Assembly: GCA_018433345.1 (NCBI GenBank)
Contig: JAHDRK010000036.1
Span: 1-58,855 of the forward strand
DNA from: Syntrophobacterales bacterium
Lineage (GTDB): Bacteria; Desulfobacterota; Syntrophia; Syntrophales; UBA2210
Reading direction: 5' to 3'
Length of the DNA: 58,855 nt
Each line of letters opens with the position of its first letter. The stretch's first letter is position 1. Positions 17,818 to 26,455 of this stretch are shown in pieces. The position numbers were made by a program, and so were the translations under genes. The notes under the pieces are model-generated. The model did not search any database, was not told where the DNA came from, and was given only the letters and a program-made list of their open reading frames with translations.

Positions 17818-18585
17818 ATGAAGAAAACGGTAGACTTTTCATTGGATGGAAAAATCGCTTTGGTGACGGGGGCAAGCAGGGGAATAGGCGAGGCCATATC
17901 CATGACATTGGCGGATTACGGCGCTGAGGTTATTCTTGTAAGCCGGAAGCTCGATGCCCTCAAGGAGGTGGCGGGCAAGATCGAGGAGGCGGGCGGCAAG
18001 GCCGTACCCATAGCCAGCCACGTGGGCAAACCCGAGCAGATACGAGAACTGTTCGATCAAGTGAGGGAGAGGTTCGGAAAGCTGGACATCCTGGTGAACA
18101 ACGCCGCCACGAATCCATATTTCGGTGAGATGCTGGGGGCGGACGAGGGTGTCTGGGACAAGACTAACGACGTAAACCTGAAGGGACCGTTCTTCATGAT
18201 CCAGTACGCGGCGAAGCTCATGGCCGAAAACGGCGGTGGTTCGATCGTGAATGTCTCTTCGGTGAACGGGATCAGCCCCGCCCTGTTCCAGGGGATTTAT
18301 TCAATCACCAAGGCAGGAGTTATCAACATGACGAAGGGTTACGCGCAGGAACTGGCGGACAAGAACATCAGGGTCAATGCCCTTCTGCCGGGACTTACAA
18401 AGACCAAGTTCGCCGAGGCGCTTTTTACCAACGAAGACATATACAATGAAGCCCTTGCCAAGGTTCCCATGAAACGCCACGCCGTTCCCATGGAAATGGC
18501 CGGCGCGGTGCTTTACCTCGTATCCGACGCCTCTTCCTATACAACGGGGACCTGTATCGTCTGTGACGGGGGCATGTTGATATAA
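17818..18585 (+). CDS. SDR-family oxidoreductase
   Basis: This 255-residue classical short-chain dehydrogenase/reductase contains the cofactor motif TGASRGIG (18-25), the NNAA motif (VNNAATNPYF), the catalytic serine in NVSSVNG and YSITK (Tyr and Lys). It ends with the usual SSYTTGTCIVCDGG. It is NAD(P)-dependent; the substrate is probably a hydroxy or oxo compound, possibly a 3-oxoacyl thioester. The ribosome site AGGAGGAGG is very strong. It is the last gene of the plus-strand redox run. Confidence 0.9.
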   Translation: MKKTVDFSLDGKIALVTGASRGIGEAISMTLADYGAEVILVSRKLDALKEVAGKIEEAGGKAVPIASHVGKPEQIRELFDQVRERFGKLDILVNNAATNPYFGEMLGADEGVWDKTNDVNLKGPFFMIQYAAKLMAENGGGSIVNVSSVNGISPALFQGIYSITKAGVINMTKGYAQELADKNIRVNALLPGLTKTKFAEALFTNEDIYNEALAKVPMKRHAVPMEMAGAVLYLVSDASSYTTGTCIVCDGGMLI

Positions 18586-18832
18586 AAACGGGATGTTCGT
18601 TTCCAAAATCTCTTTTCTCGCATTCCGGGCGGGGAAGTTCGATAAGCCTGCCCGGAAACGGGTCGGCGGGAATCGGGGAAGTATTCCATAACGCCGGATG
18701 CTCCGCCGAGGGGATCAAATCCGGCCCGTGCCTCCGGCGCGGCAAGGATTCCGGATTTATGCGGTTGTGTGAGGATCGTGATTCCATGGGCCCGCCGCGT
18801 CATGAAAGGCGGACCTATCTGCATCCACCGGC

Positions 18833-18851
18833 GGGGTTTTCAGAAAACCGG
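18833..18851. terminator. possible convergent terminator hairpin
   Basis: GGTTTT and AAAACC form a six-pair stem with a CAG loop, with GC-rich flanks, between the convergent SDR and radical SAM genes. It is eight bases from the radical SAM stop. It resembles a bidirectional terminator but the stem is short. Confidence 0.35.
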
Positions 18852-18858
18852 CACGGGT

Positions 18859-20088
18859 TTACGCGGTAACGTCCTCTCTTGAGGTTTCTCTGAGAAAACA
18901 GCGGGGATCTTCGGCGAGGTAGTCGCCGGTGTAAGCGTGCGCCCGTCCGCGACAGCCTCCGCAGACGGTACGGTAACGGCAGTCGCCGCAGAGACCTTTC
19001 AGTGTTTCTTCACGCCGCCTGAGGTTTTGAAACAACTCGGATTCATGATAGATCTCGTAGAAACTTTTCTCGCGGACCGATCCACCGCTCACCTCGACGA
19101 AGGGACAGGGCCAGACATTTCCGTCGGCCTTGATGTACACGAAGCCTCGGCCGGCAGAGCATCCATGGAACACCTTTCCCGCCAGGTCAAGCTTGAAGCC
19201 GTCGCGGATACCCCCCCTTTCCAAGAGGTAAGGCCAGTACTGGGGACCCGCAACGGGTTCGATGATCATGGAGGATTGTTTTTGTTTTTCTGAAATCAGC
19301 TTGCTGAGATGTTTGTTGGCGCTTTTCTTGAGGGTCGCCGTTTTTATTTTCTGTCCCCGTCCCACGGCCACCAACTGATACATGAGCATAATTCCCGCGC
19401 CGCATTTATCGGCAAAATCGATCAATTCAGGCAGGTTTTCCATGTTGTATTCCATGGCCGTGGTGTTGATCTGGAGAAGTATGCCCACTTTTTTCGTGGC
19501 TTCGATGGCACGCATTGCAAGGTCAAATGCATCGGGTCGGTTTCGTATACTGTTGTGGATTTTGGGATCGGAGGCGTCCACGCTTATGGCGTTACAGACG
19601 ACGCCGTGATCTTTCAGCTTAAAGGCGGTCTCCTCGTCGATGAGGGTTCCGTTCGTGGCGAGAATGTTTGCGAGCCCCGCCTGTTGTGAATGGCGCAGGA
19701 GTTCATAGATGTCGGGTCGAACCAATGGTTCTCCGCCGGTGTACACCAGTGTTCGGAATTCGGACTCCGCGGCGATCATGTCTATCAGTTTTTTGCCTTC
19801 ATCGGTGGTAAGTTCCCCGGGAGCGGCCTTGCCGCTCACGGCGTGGCAGTGGATGCACCTCAGGTTGCAGGCGCCGGTGACCTCCCATACCGGATGCCCG
19901 GGATATCCGATGCACCCCATTCCAAGGGCGCCGTTCGCCACAGGCATTGACGGCAGGCCGTGGCGGACAAGCCAGTGGGGAAACCGGCGCCAACCATTTA
20001 GGTATCCCATGAGCAATGTGCTTCCCGCCTGCCTCAAGAGAAGGGAGGGCGGGTTGAAGAATTTTTTTGCCTGTCTGTTTTTTTTCAT
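18859..20088 (-). CDS. radical SAM/SPASM protein, NirJ/AhbD-like
   Basis: This 409-residue protein has the radical SAM motif CNLRCIHC (around residue 73), the GGEP motif and a C-terminal SPASM-type domain. The tail with PCPFVEVSGGSVR, CGDCRYRTVCGGCRGRAHAYTG and AEDPRCF closely follows the pattern of NirJ and AhbC/AhbD, which modify porphyrin side chains in haem d1 and alternative haem synthesis. Haem synthesis would suit the nearby 15-haem cytochrome, but other substrates in this large family are possible. The gene overlaps the upstream prenyltransferase stop by ATGA, so the two are a coupled pair. Confidence 0.8.
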   Translation of the reverse strand: MKKNRQAKKFFNPPSLLLRQAGSTLLMGYLNGWRRFPHWLVRHGLPSMPVANGALGMGCIGYPGHPVWEVTGACNLRCIHCHAVSGKAAPGELTTDEGKKLIDMIAAESEFRTLVYTGGEPLVRPDIYELLRHSQQAGLANILATNGTLIDEETAFKLKDHGVVCNAISVDASDPKIHNSIRNRPDAFDLAMRAIEATKKVGILLQINTTAMEYNMENLPELIDFADKCGAGIMLMYQLVAVGRGQKIKTATLKKSANKHLSKLISEKQKQSSMIIEPVAGPQYWPYLLERGGIRDGFKLDLAGKVFHGCSAGRGFVYIKADGNVWPCPFVEVSGGSVREKSFYEIYHESELFQNLRRREETLKGLCGDCRYRTVCGGCRGRAHAYTGDYLAEDPRCFLRETSREDVTA

Positions 20089-21026
20089 AATGCGTATGCC
20101 AGGAGGTACGAGATGGAGACCCCGAGGTTAACGACTATGGTAAGGCCGCACAATAGTTCCAGCCTCCCCGGATCGTCGTAAAGGTTCCGCTTCACGGTCG
20201 TTGCGCAGTAAAGGTCGATTGCAACGACAGGCAGAGCGAACCAGACCACTTTAAAAGGAACCCCAAAAAAAGGGGACAACAACATGGTAATGGAGACCAG
20301 GAGAGCCGCCGCGATGTAAAGCGTTCTACCTCCTTCTTTGCCCAGGCGGCAGAGCAGATTTTTTTTCCCCGAGATCATGTCCGCTTCATAATCAGGAAAT
20401 TCGTTGAGAAGGATGACGTTGAAGATTGAGAGGCCGACGGGAAGAGATATCCAGTGGATAACCGGAAAGACGGTTCCCGCTTGTATGTAGCAGGCCGCGG
20501 CAATGGGAAGCCACCCGAAACAGAAACCTATGAACAGTTCGCCGACGCCCCGCTTGACCAGGCGGATCGGTTCGGTGGAATAGAAAAAACCCGGCAGGGC
20601 GCCCATGAAACCGAGGGCAAGCGTCCAGGGCCCGGTTTGATAGACGAACCGGAGAATGATCCCTATCGCCAGGGCTGCTGAAAGGCTGATGACGCTTGTA
20701 TAAAGCGGTACGGCAGGCGGCATTTTCCCCGATGGCATCACGCCGGAACCACCGGCGAAAGGGTTTTTGTGAATGCCGGCGGAGATGGAATCCTCTTTCC
20801 GGTCGAAATATTCGCCGGCATGATAGGTGGAAAGCATTATGAGGATGACGGCCGCCACGCCCAGAAGAAATATTTCCAGGTTAAAGACCTGCCCCAGGCG
20901 AAAGGCCAGGAGGGTTCCCAACAGGAAGGGGATGACGCCCACGAGATGGAAAGGGAGGCGGGACAGGGCGATCCATCCCCCGATCATTTTTCCCGCCGAA
21001 TGCACCGCCGGTTGGGTTCCCGTCAT
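20085..21026 (-). CDS. UbiA-family prenyltransferase (MenA-like)
   Basis: This 313-residue integral membrane protein has about eight or nine helices. The first Asp-rich region is in YHAGEYFDRKEDS. The motif NEFPDYEADMISGKKNL resembles 1,4-dihydroxy-2-naphthoate polyprenyltransferases more than haem O synthases. Such enzymes attach an isoprenoid chain to an aromatic ring. ATG 21026 is chosen because GGAG lies eight bases upstream; a longer in-frame start at 21071 lacks this. It is translationally coupled to the radical SAM gene, so both probably act in one pathway, perhaps quinone or a modified lipid or haem. This is not settled by sequence. Confidence 0.78.
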   Translation of the reverse strand: MTGTQPAVHSAGKMIGGWIALSRLPFHLVGVIPFLLGTLLAFRLGQVFNLEIFLLGVAAVILIMLSTYHAGEYFDRKEDSISAGIHKNPFAGGSGVMPSGKMPPAVPLYTSVISLSAALAIGIILRFVYQTGPWTLALGFMGALPGFFYSTEPIRLVKRGVGELFIGFCFGWLPIAAACYIQAGTVFPVIHWISLPVGLSIFNVILLNEFPDYEADMISGKKNLLCRLGKEGGRTLYIAAALLVSITMLLSPFFGVPFKVVWFALPVVAIDLYCATTVKRNLYDDPGRLELLCGLTIVVNLGVSISYLLAYAL

Positions 21027-21276
21027 ATTGGTCTCCGTTTTCTTCCGATGTCGCCCGGAGGCACATACCACAAGTTTCTCCTTTTGTCATCGTCTTGAAC
21101 GGTGATCAGCGGAAAATAATTGAGCGAAACCCTCCCGTGAAGGGAATTGCCGTGTAAATTTATGGTATCGAAATGAACCGGAAGCGGCTTCGTGGCTCGT
21201 CGGAGCGGCATCCATCTCGGCGTACCTGTGAGTAAGGGCGAAAGACGCGAAGAACAGGCCTTCCCGCCTTATTTTG

Positions 21277-21975
21277 TCACCTGCATTTGCCGACGGCGCC
21301 GGGTTTGCATCGTCGCCCGTCGACCCAAGTCACCCCTTCCAGGGCTGTTCCCTGGAGACTCGCCCCGTGGAGGTTCGCTCCGCGCAGGTTCGCCCCTCTC
21401 AGGTCAGCCCCGTCGAGAACAGCCCCTCGCAGGTCCGTCCATGCCATGTTCGCTCTCCGAAGGTCGGCCCCGCTCAAGTCGGCCCCGCTGAGGTCGGCGC
21501 CCGGCATCCTTCCTGCGTCTCTGTACTCCCAGGCGTGAAGGCGGCTTATGGCGGGTATCTTTGGGTCATCTCCGGCAAGATAGGCGTCCCGGAGATCTGC
21601 ATTTCTCAGATTGGCGCCGCTGAGGTTGGTTTCTTCGAGATGAACCCAGCCGTAATAGGCTCCTCGAAGGTCCGCCCCGACAAGCTTTGCTTCCTCCATG
21701 TCCGCCTTGACGAGGTTGCACCATGCCAGACAGGCGCCGCTGAGATCGGCACCTCGAAGGACAGCACCGGACAGGTCCGATGTCTTCAGGTCCGCCCCTG
21801 ACAGATCGACACCTTGCAGATCGGCCCCGCTGAGATCGCACCCCCTGCAGATACGGCTGTTTTTGGCCGTTTCCACGTGTCTCGGATCGAAGGAATAAGC
21901 CCGATCGCCCGTTGCCAGCAGGAAAAGGGCGGCGGTTGCCATCGCCAAGAGAGTCTTCACTGAGTCCTTTTTCAT
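21277..21975 (-). CDS. exported pentapeptide-repeat protein
   Basis: This 232-residue protein has a Sec signal peptide (about 1-28, hydrophobic core LLAMATAALFLLA, ending near AYS). At least 25 A(D/N)LxX-type pentapeptide repeats follow in two blocks, which would form a right-handed quadrilateral beta-helix. The blocks are separated by a non-repeat insert of about 35 residues containing PAISRLHAWEYRDAG. A CRGC motif lies just before the first repeat block. It would be periplasmic. Function is unknown; members of this fold are scaffolds or protein mimics. Confidence 0.85.
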   Translation of the reverse strand: MKKDSVKTLLAMATAALFLLATGDRAYSFDPRHVETAKNSRICRGCDLSGADLQGVDLSGADLKTSDLSGAVLRGADLSGACLAWCNLVKADMEEAKLVGADLRGAYYGWVHLEETNLSGANLRNADLRDAYLAGDDPKIPAISRLHAWEYRDAGRMPGADLSGADLSGADLRRANMAWTDLRGAVLDGADLRGANLRGANLHGASLQGTALEGVTWVDGRRCKPGAVGKCR

Positions 21976-22047
21976 TTTACAATACTTTTCTAAATGTCGT
22001 TTGCGATGTTTGTCGATCGCTCCATGGCCTGCTTGCCGCGCTCGGTG

Positions 22048-23040
22048 TCAACCGGGAACAAATTCGGCGTCCCTGATTTCCTTGAGTTTCAAGGCCTCAA
22101 CGGGGCAGACAACGGTACAAACGCCGCAACCGAGACACTTTTCGGCATCGACGGCCGCAACGTCACCAGCCATGGACAGCGCGTCGAAGAAACAGCGCTC
22201 CAGGCACGCTTCACATCCGGTGCATAAATCATCATCGACGACGGCAAGGTAACGGCTCGGCGAGACCCACTTTTTCGGTCCTTCCATCACCGCCCAGTTG
22301 AGGCAGCAGTCGTTGCAGCAATTGCAGATTACGTGTCCAACCGATTTGCTATTGTCGACGCAATGGACGAGACCCTCCTCCTCGCACAGCTTGAGAATTT
22401 CAATGGCCTCTTCCTTTGTCAGTTGTCGTCCGGTTCCACGTTCTATATTGTACTCCGCCGCCCTGTCTACCTGCATGCAAACTTCCAGGGGTTTCCCGCA
22501 TGATCCGTCGATGACCCGGCACGAGCATTTAGTGACAGACAGAGTTTGAGCATCGTCGATTATTTTGGCGATGTCGTCGTAAGGCATGATCCTGGCTTCC
22601 GGTTCGATGTATTCATTAACCGGAACGACCCTCATGATGGACTTGGGCATCATGTCCATCACTTTCCCTCCGTATGCGGGCCATTCCGTTTTCATGTATT
22701 TCTTCCAAAGGTCAAGGACGGACCGCGAAATGCCGGGCGTAAGCACCGTGGAGTCATGCATCTGAGGTATGCTGCGCACACGGTAATACCTGGTTGAATC
22801 GGCTTTTTTCGACTTAAAGATCAAGCCCCGCATGAAGAGCGATTCCAGGGCCTCTTCGACCTCGCCTTTGGGGTAGCCCGATCTTTCCGCGATCTCTTCC
22901 GCGGTGCCGGGAGGCGCCGCGGCCAAAAGGATTTTCGCTTCGTCTTCATTGACGAGGGCCTGAAAAATTTGTTGAACGAGAGTCGATTCCCCGGCTCCTA
23001 TTGCCTCAGCCAGTTGTCGATAGAGATCCAGGTCAGACAT
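22048..23040 (-). CDS. HTH-containing multi-cluster 4Fe-4S protein
   Basis: This 330-residue protein has a helix-turn-helix-like N-terminus (about 35-90, AEEIAERSGYPKGEVEEALESL) resembling a winged-helix domain. A middle section is rich in unusual cysteine clusters, CSCRVIDGSCG and CNCCNDCCLNW. The C-terminus is a 2x[4Fe-4S] ferredoxin module, CTGCEACLERC and CLGCGVCTVVCP. The ATG at 23040 has a GGAGAG site, so the longer open frame to 23103 is not used. Similar proteins are common in anaerobic Desulfobacterota. It could be a redox sensor or an electron carrier; DNA binding is only suggested. Confidence 0.75.
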   Translation of the reverse strand: MSDLDLYRQLAEAIGAGESTLVQQIFQALVNEDEAKILLAAAPPGTAEEIAERSGYPKGEVEEALESLFMRGLIFKSKKADSTRYYRVRSIPQMHDSTVLTPGISRSVLDLWKKYMKTEWPAYGGKVMDMMPKSIMRVVPVNEYIEPEARIMPYDDIAKIIDDAQTLSVTKCSCRVIDGSCGKPLEVCMQVDRAAEYNIERGTGRQLTKEEAIEILKLCEEEGLVHCVDNSKSVGHVICNCCNDCCLNWAVMEGPKKWVSPSRYLAVVDDDLCTGCEACLERCFFDALSMAGDVAAVDAEKCLGCGVCTVVCPVEALKLKEIRDAEFVPG

Positions 23041-23290
23041 CGTTTCTCTCCTTTCATTGTTTTTTTGAAGTATCGAAGAAAAAAAGCGGTATGTCAAATG
23101 CAAAGGAGCCCCGGCCGCTCAGCCCTTCAACATTATCGCGACGACGCTTGCGATGGTTGCGTTTTGCTGGTAATCCTAAAGTATATGGATGTTCGAGAGC
23201 TTGAGTTAAGACTTCCTTTTCGAGAGATGCGGCGTGTCAGTCCCGGTACAGTCCATAGGATTATAGAGGGGTGTAAGGAACCAGGCCGTC

Positions 23291-23641
23291 ATGCATGAAC
23301 TGCCGATTACCGAAAGAATTCTGAAAATCGTACTGAAACATGCCGAGAGGAATGCCGTGAGCAAGGTACTCACGATCCGCCTGGGTGTCGGTTCTTTGAG
23401 CGACCTGGAAGATGATTGGCTTCAGCATTATTTTAATTACCTCGGCAAAGGAACCGTTGCCGAGGGGGCAAGACTCGACATCGAGCGTCTTCCCGCACGC
23501 GCCCTGTGCGATGCCTGTTCGAAAACCTTTGACGTTCCAAAAGGCGGGATCAGGGGAATGAAATGTCCTGCCTGTGGAGGTGGGAACGCCACGCTCCTGT
23601 CGGGTCGCGAATACTTTATCAAAGAAATGGAGGTCCTCTGA
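23291..23641 (+). CDS. hypA: hydrogenase nickel incorporation protein HypA
   Basis: This 116-residue protein begins MHELPITERIL, with His2 as the expected nickel ligand. It carries the zinc site CDACSKTF and CPACGGGN. With HypB it inserts nickel into NiFe hydrogenases and, in some bacteria, other nickel enzymes. The stop shares a base with the hypB start (TGATG). No hydrogenase structural gene or hypCDEF occurs in this window. Confidence 0.95.
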   Translation: MHELPITERILKIVLKHAERNAVSKVLTIRLGVGSLSDLEDDWLQHYFNYLGKGTVAEGARLDIERLPARALCDACSKTFDVPKGGIRGMKCPACGGGNATLLSGREYFIKEMEVL

Positions 23642-24318
23642 TGGACGAAATACGACTCATCGAAGTAAAGGAAGATATTCTCGCGGACAACAACAGGCTT
23701 GCCGACGAACTGAGGACCCGCCTGAAGGAGAAAGGCACGCTGCTGATCAACATCATGTCTTCGCCCGGTTCGGGAAAGACGAGCCTGATATTGAAAACCA
23801 TCGACGCACTGGGTGAAGACATCAGGCTGGGCGTCATAGAGGCGGACATCGAGTCTAAAGTGGACGCGGAAAAGGTTTCGCTGCGGGGCGTCCCGGTCGT
23901 TCAGATACGCACGGGGGGGTTTTGTCACCTGGACGCGAACATGGTCAACCAGGGTCTCGAGGCCATGGAACAGCACACCGTTGACGTCCTCATGATCGAA
24001 AACGTGGGAAACTTGGTCTGTCCCGCGGAATTTGACACCGGGGCCCACAAGAACGTCATGATCCTGAGCGTCCCCGAGGGGGACGACAAGCCTCTCAAGT
24101 ATCCCCTCATGTTCAGTGTCTGCGATGTTCTTCTGATAAATAAGATCGATTACCTTGCCTTGGCTGATTTTGACGGTGAGGCGCTCCGCCGGCACGTTTT
24201 CGCCCTCAATCCCACCATAAAGATATTCGAGGTGTCCTGTAAGACAGGCGAAGGCATTCCTGATTGGGCCGCCTGGCTCAGGGAACAGCGGGAGGCCTTC
24301 GTGAAGGAATGGTCTTGA
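23641..24318 (+). CDS. hypB: hydrogenase nickel incorporation GTPase HypB
   Basis: This 225-residue SIMIBI-class GTPase has the P-loop SSPGSGKTS (around 41), the conserved metal-site segments GGFCHLDANMV and VCPAEFDTGAH, and NKIDYL for guanine recognition. It lacks the N-terminal CxxCGC and histidine-rich extensions found in some HypB proteins, so it is the short form. ATG 23641 is used because it is coupled to hypA. It powers nickel delivery with HypA. Confidence 0.95.
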   Translation: MDEIRLIEVKEDILADNNRLADELRTRLKEKGTLLINIMSSPGSGKTSLILKTIDALGEDIRLGVIEADIESKVDAEKVSLRGVPVVQIRTGGFCHLDANMVNQGLEAMEQHTVDVLMIENVGNLVCPAEFDTGAHKNVMILSVPEGDDKPLKYPLMFSVCDVLLINKIDYLALADFDGEALRRHVFALNPTIKIFEVSCKTGEGIPDWAAWLREQREAFVKEWS

Positions 24319-24804
24319 GATATCGGTGGAATCCTTGTCTTTCTTCGACAAAATGGACTTTCCGCTTGGGCGTTTAGCGCAAGTTATATTTGCGGATATT
24401 CCAAGCTCTGAGTAAGGGAATTCCCGGCTGCCCGCAAGGGGAAATATCATTGACAAGCCCACTTAATGCATTTTATACAACCAATTGACAGATTTCTTAA
24501 ATCGGTCTTTTACTTGAAAGCATTGATGACAACATCTTGACTCGGATGATGACAGCGACAGGATGCCACGTCGATCAACATTCGTAATAATTTACGAAGC
24601 TTGATTCCATTTCGGTATGCTATCGCTTCGGTATGCTATCGCTCTGAAATCTCCGGGGAATTCCTGTTGTTCGATCATGAGCCGGGAAAAAGATGTAAAG
24701 GATGAGCACCTTGGGGTTTGCAATTTGTTTATTCATTTTGCTTGTTTTTTTGGCCGGCCGAAGCGTCCATTGGGGCTATGTGCCGGTACACGAGGAGGTG
24801 TGCA
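24319..24804 (+). promoter_or_regulatory. regulatory gap upstream of Tat flavoprotein gene
   Basis: A strong sigma-70-like promoter is visible: TTGACA (24450-24455), 17 bases, TTATAC (24473-24478). A second TTGACA (24485-24490) has a weaker -10 (TTTTAC) 17 bases on. Downstream lie a perfect inverted repeat TTCGTAA-TAAT-TTACGAA (24581-24598), a possible operator, and a tandem duplication of TTCGGTATGCTATCGC (24611-24626 and 24627-24642). The flavoprotein start is 160 bases later. No credible ORF is present. Confidence 0.5.
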
Positions 24805-26316
24805 ATGAAAAGAGAAAAAACAGCAAAGAATGAAATGTTGACGAGAAGAAATTTTCTGAAGGCAACGGGAGGAGCGACCTTGGCCGGAGTCGCGGCGGGG
24901 ACGCTTCTTGCCGATTCCCGCAAGGCCTTCGGTGCCACCACGATGCCTGAAAAATGGGACAGGGAAGTGGACGTTGTAGTAGTCGGTGCGGGCGGCGCCG
25001 GTTTCGCCGCGGCGATCGAGGCGGCCGAGAAAGGTGCCGAGGTTGAGCTCCTCGAGAAAACACCAGTCATCGGCGGGAGCAGTATTATTTGCGGCGGCGC
25101 CCTCTGTTTCGCGGGAACCGATATGCAGAAAGCGGAGGGGATCAAGGATTCCAATGAGTTGCTCTATGAAGACCTCATGAAGGTGGGGGAAAACAAGAAT
25201 ATCCCCGCACTTGTCAAGACATATGTCGATCATCAGTTGGAGACTTACGAGTGGTTGAAAAAACTGGGCGTTAATTTTTTCAAGTTGGGGATTGCAAGTG
25301 GCATGAGCGTTCCACGCGGACACTACGTGAAACCCGGTGATGTTCTGAAGATCCTCAATGACAAGGCAAAAGCAGGCGGAGTCAAGCTGGTTACCAGGAC
25401 GCCCGCTCGGAGGCTTGTCATGGATGAAAAGAACGGAAAAATCAGGGGAGTTATCGCCGAGAGCAGGGGTAAAGAAGTCAGCTATGGTGCGAAAAGGGGT
25501 GTTGTCCTGGCCTCGGGAGGGTTTTCCCTGAACAAGGATCTCCTGGAAAAATTCGTTCCACCTATGGCCAACGCGAAGGTAATCAACGGACTGGGAAACG
25601 AGGGTGACGGTCTGAAGATGGCATGGGCGTATGGCTCCGATATTCAGGATATGCCTTATATCAAGGCCACCTTTGGATTCACGCTCGATCCGAAAACCAT
25701 CGCCGAGGACTTCGCATTGATCTTCTACCAAGGGGCGATTATCGTGAACAAGGAGGGGAAACGGTTTGTCGACGAGTCAAAATCGTACAAGCTCGTTGGT
25801 GATGCGGCCCTTGTGCAGCCCGGCGCCATGGGGTTTCAGATATTTGACTCGATGATCAGAGAAAAAGGGATGTCCGATCCATTGGGGCGGACCGCCGGGT
25901 TGGAAGAGCGTGGTCTCATTTATTCCGCACCTACGTTGAAGGAACTTGCCGAGAAGATAGGTGTCCCCTCCGATACCCTTGAAGAAACGGTCAAGACCTA
26001 CAATGTCGACGTGGAAAAGGGCATGGATTCACAATTCGGAAGGAAGGCACTTGTTGCGAGCTTCGGCAAGCCCGTGAAGATAGAAAAACCGCCCTTCTAT
26101 GCCTTTCCATCGACCGCGGCTATCCTTGGTACCTACGGTGGTATTTTGATCAACGAGAAAACCCAGGTGATCGATGTGTTCGGTGACGTGATTCCGGGTT
26201 TGTACGCGGCTGGAGAAATTATCGGGGGAGTGCACGGTGCCGCCTACATGACGGGAACCGCCTTCGGCAAGGCACTTATATTCGGCAAGCTGGCCGGAAG
26301 CGAGATCCTTCGATAG
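24805..26316 (+). CDS. Tat-exported FAD-dependent fumarate-reductase-like flavoprotein
   Basis: This 503-residue protein has a twin-arginine signal (TRRNFLKATGG, cleavage near AFGA). It then has the FAD-binding VDVVVVGAGGAGFAAAIEAAEKG and the FAD_binding_2 (fumarate reductase/ketosteroid dehydrogenase) fold, ending in the flavin-contact IPGLYAAGEIIGGVHGAAYMTGTAFG. It has no haem motifs, so electrons must come from a separate cytochrome. The proton-donor arginine segment of Shewanella-type fumarate reductases (RFxNExxTRD) reads RFVDESKSYK, and the HGANRLGG arginine is replaced (HGAAYMTG). The substrate is therefore probably not fumarate; an unsaturated acid or thioester is possible. ATG 24805 follows AGGAGG. 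Confidence 0.85.
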   Translation: MKREKTAKNEMLTRRNFLKATGGATLAGVAAGTLLADSRKAFGATTMPEKWDREVDVVVVGAGGAGFAAAIEAAEKGAEVELLEKTPVIGGSSIICGGALCFAGTDMQKAEGIKDSNELLYEDLMKVGENKNIPALVKTYVDHQLETYEWLKKLGVNFFKLGIASGMSVPRGHYVKPGDVLKILNDKAKAGGVKLVTRTPARRLVMDEKNGKIRGVIAESRGKEVSYGAKRGVVLASGGFSLNKDLLEKFVPPMANAKVINGLGNEGDGLKMAWAYGSDIQDMPYIKATFGFTLDPKTIAEDFALIFYQGAIIVNKEGKRFVDESKSYKLVGDAALVQPGAMGFQIFDSMIREKGMSDPLGRTAGLEERGLIYSAPTLKELAEKIGVPSDTLEETVKTYNVDVEKGMDSQFGRKALVASFGKPVKIEKPPFYAFPSTAAILGTYGGILINEKTQVIDVFGDVIPGLYAAGEIIGGVHGAAYMTGTAFGKALIFGKLAGSEILR

Positions 26317-26455
26317 GATAAAAAAACAGGATTTGTTATATGTAAAGACAGATGATTATTAAGCGTCATCACTTCCGACGGAAGTTTCCGGCTCAATTTA
26401 AGCTAATTTTTAGGTGATCTTGAAAGATGACACCCTTGAGTGGAGGAGATGCGGT

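Noticed and set aside
24805..26316. The Tat flavoprotein as a classical flavocytochrome c fumarate reductase.
   Set aside because: It has no CXXCH motif, and the fumarate-binding arginines are replaced.
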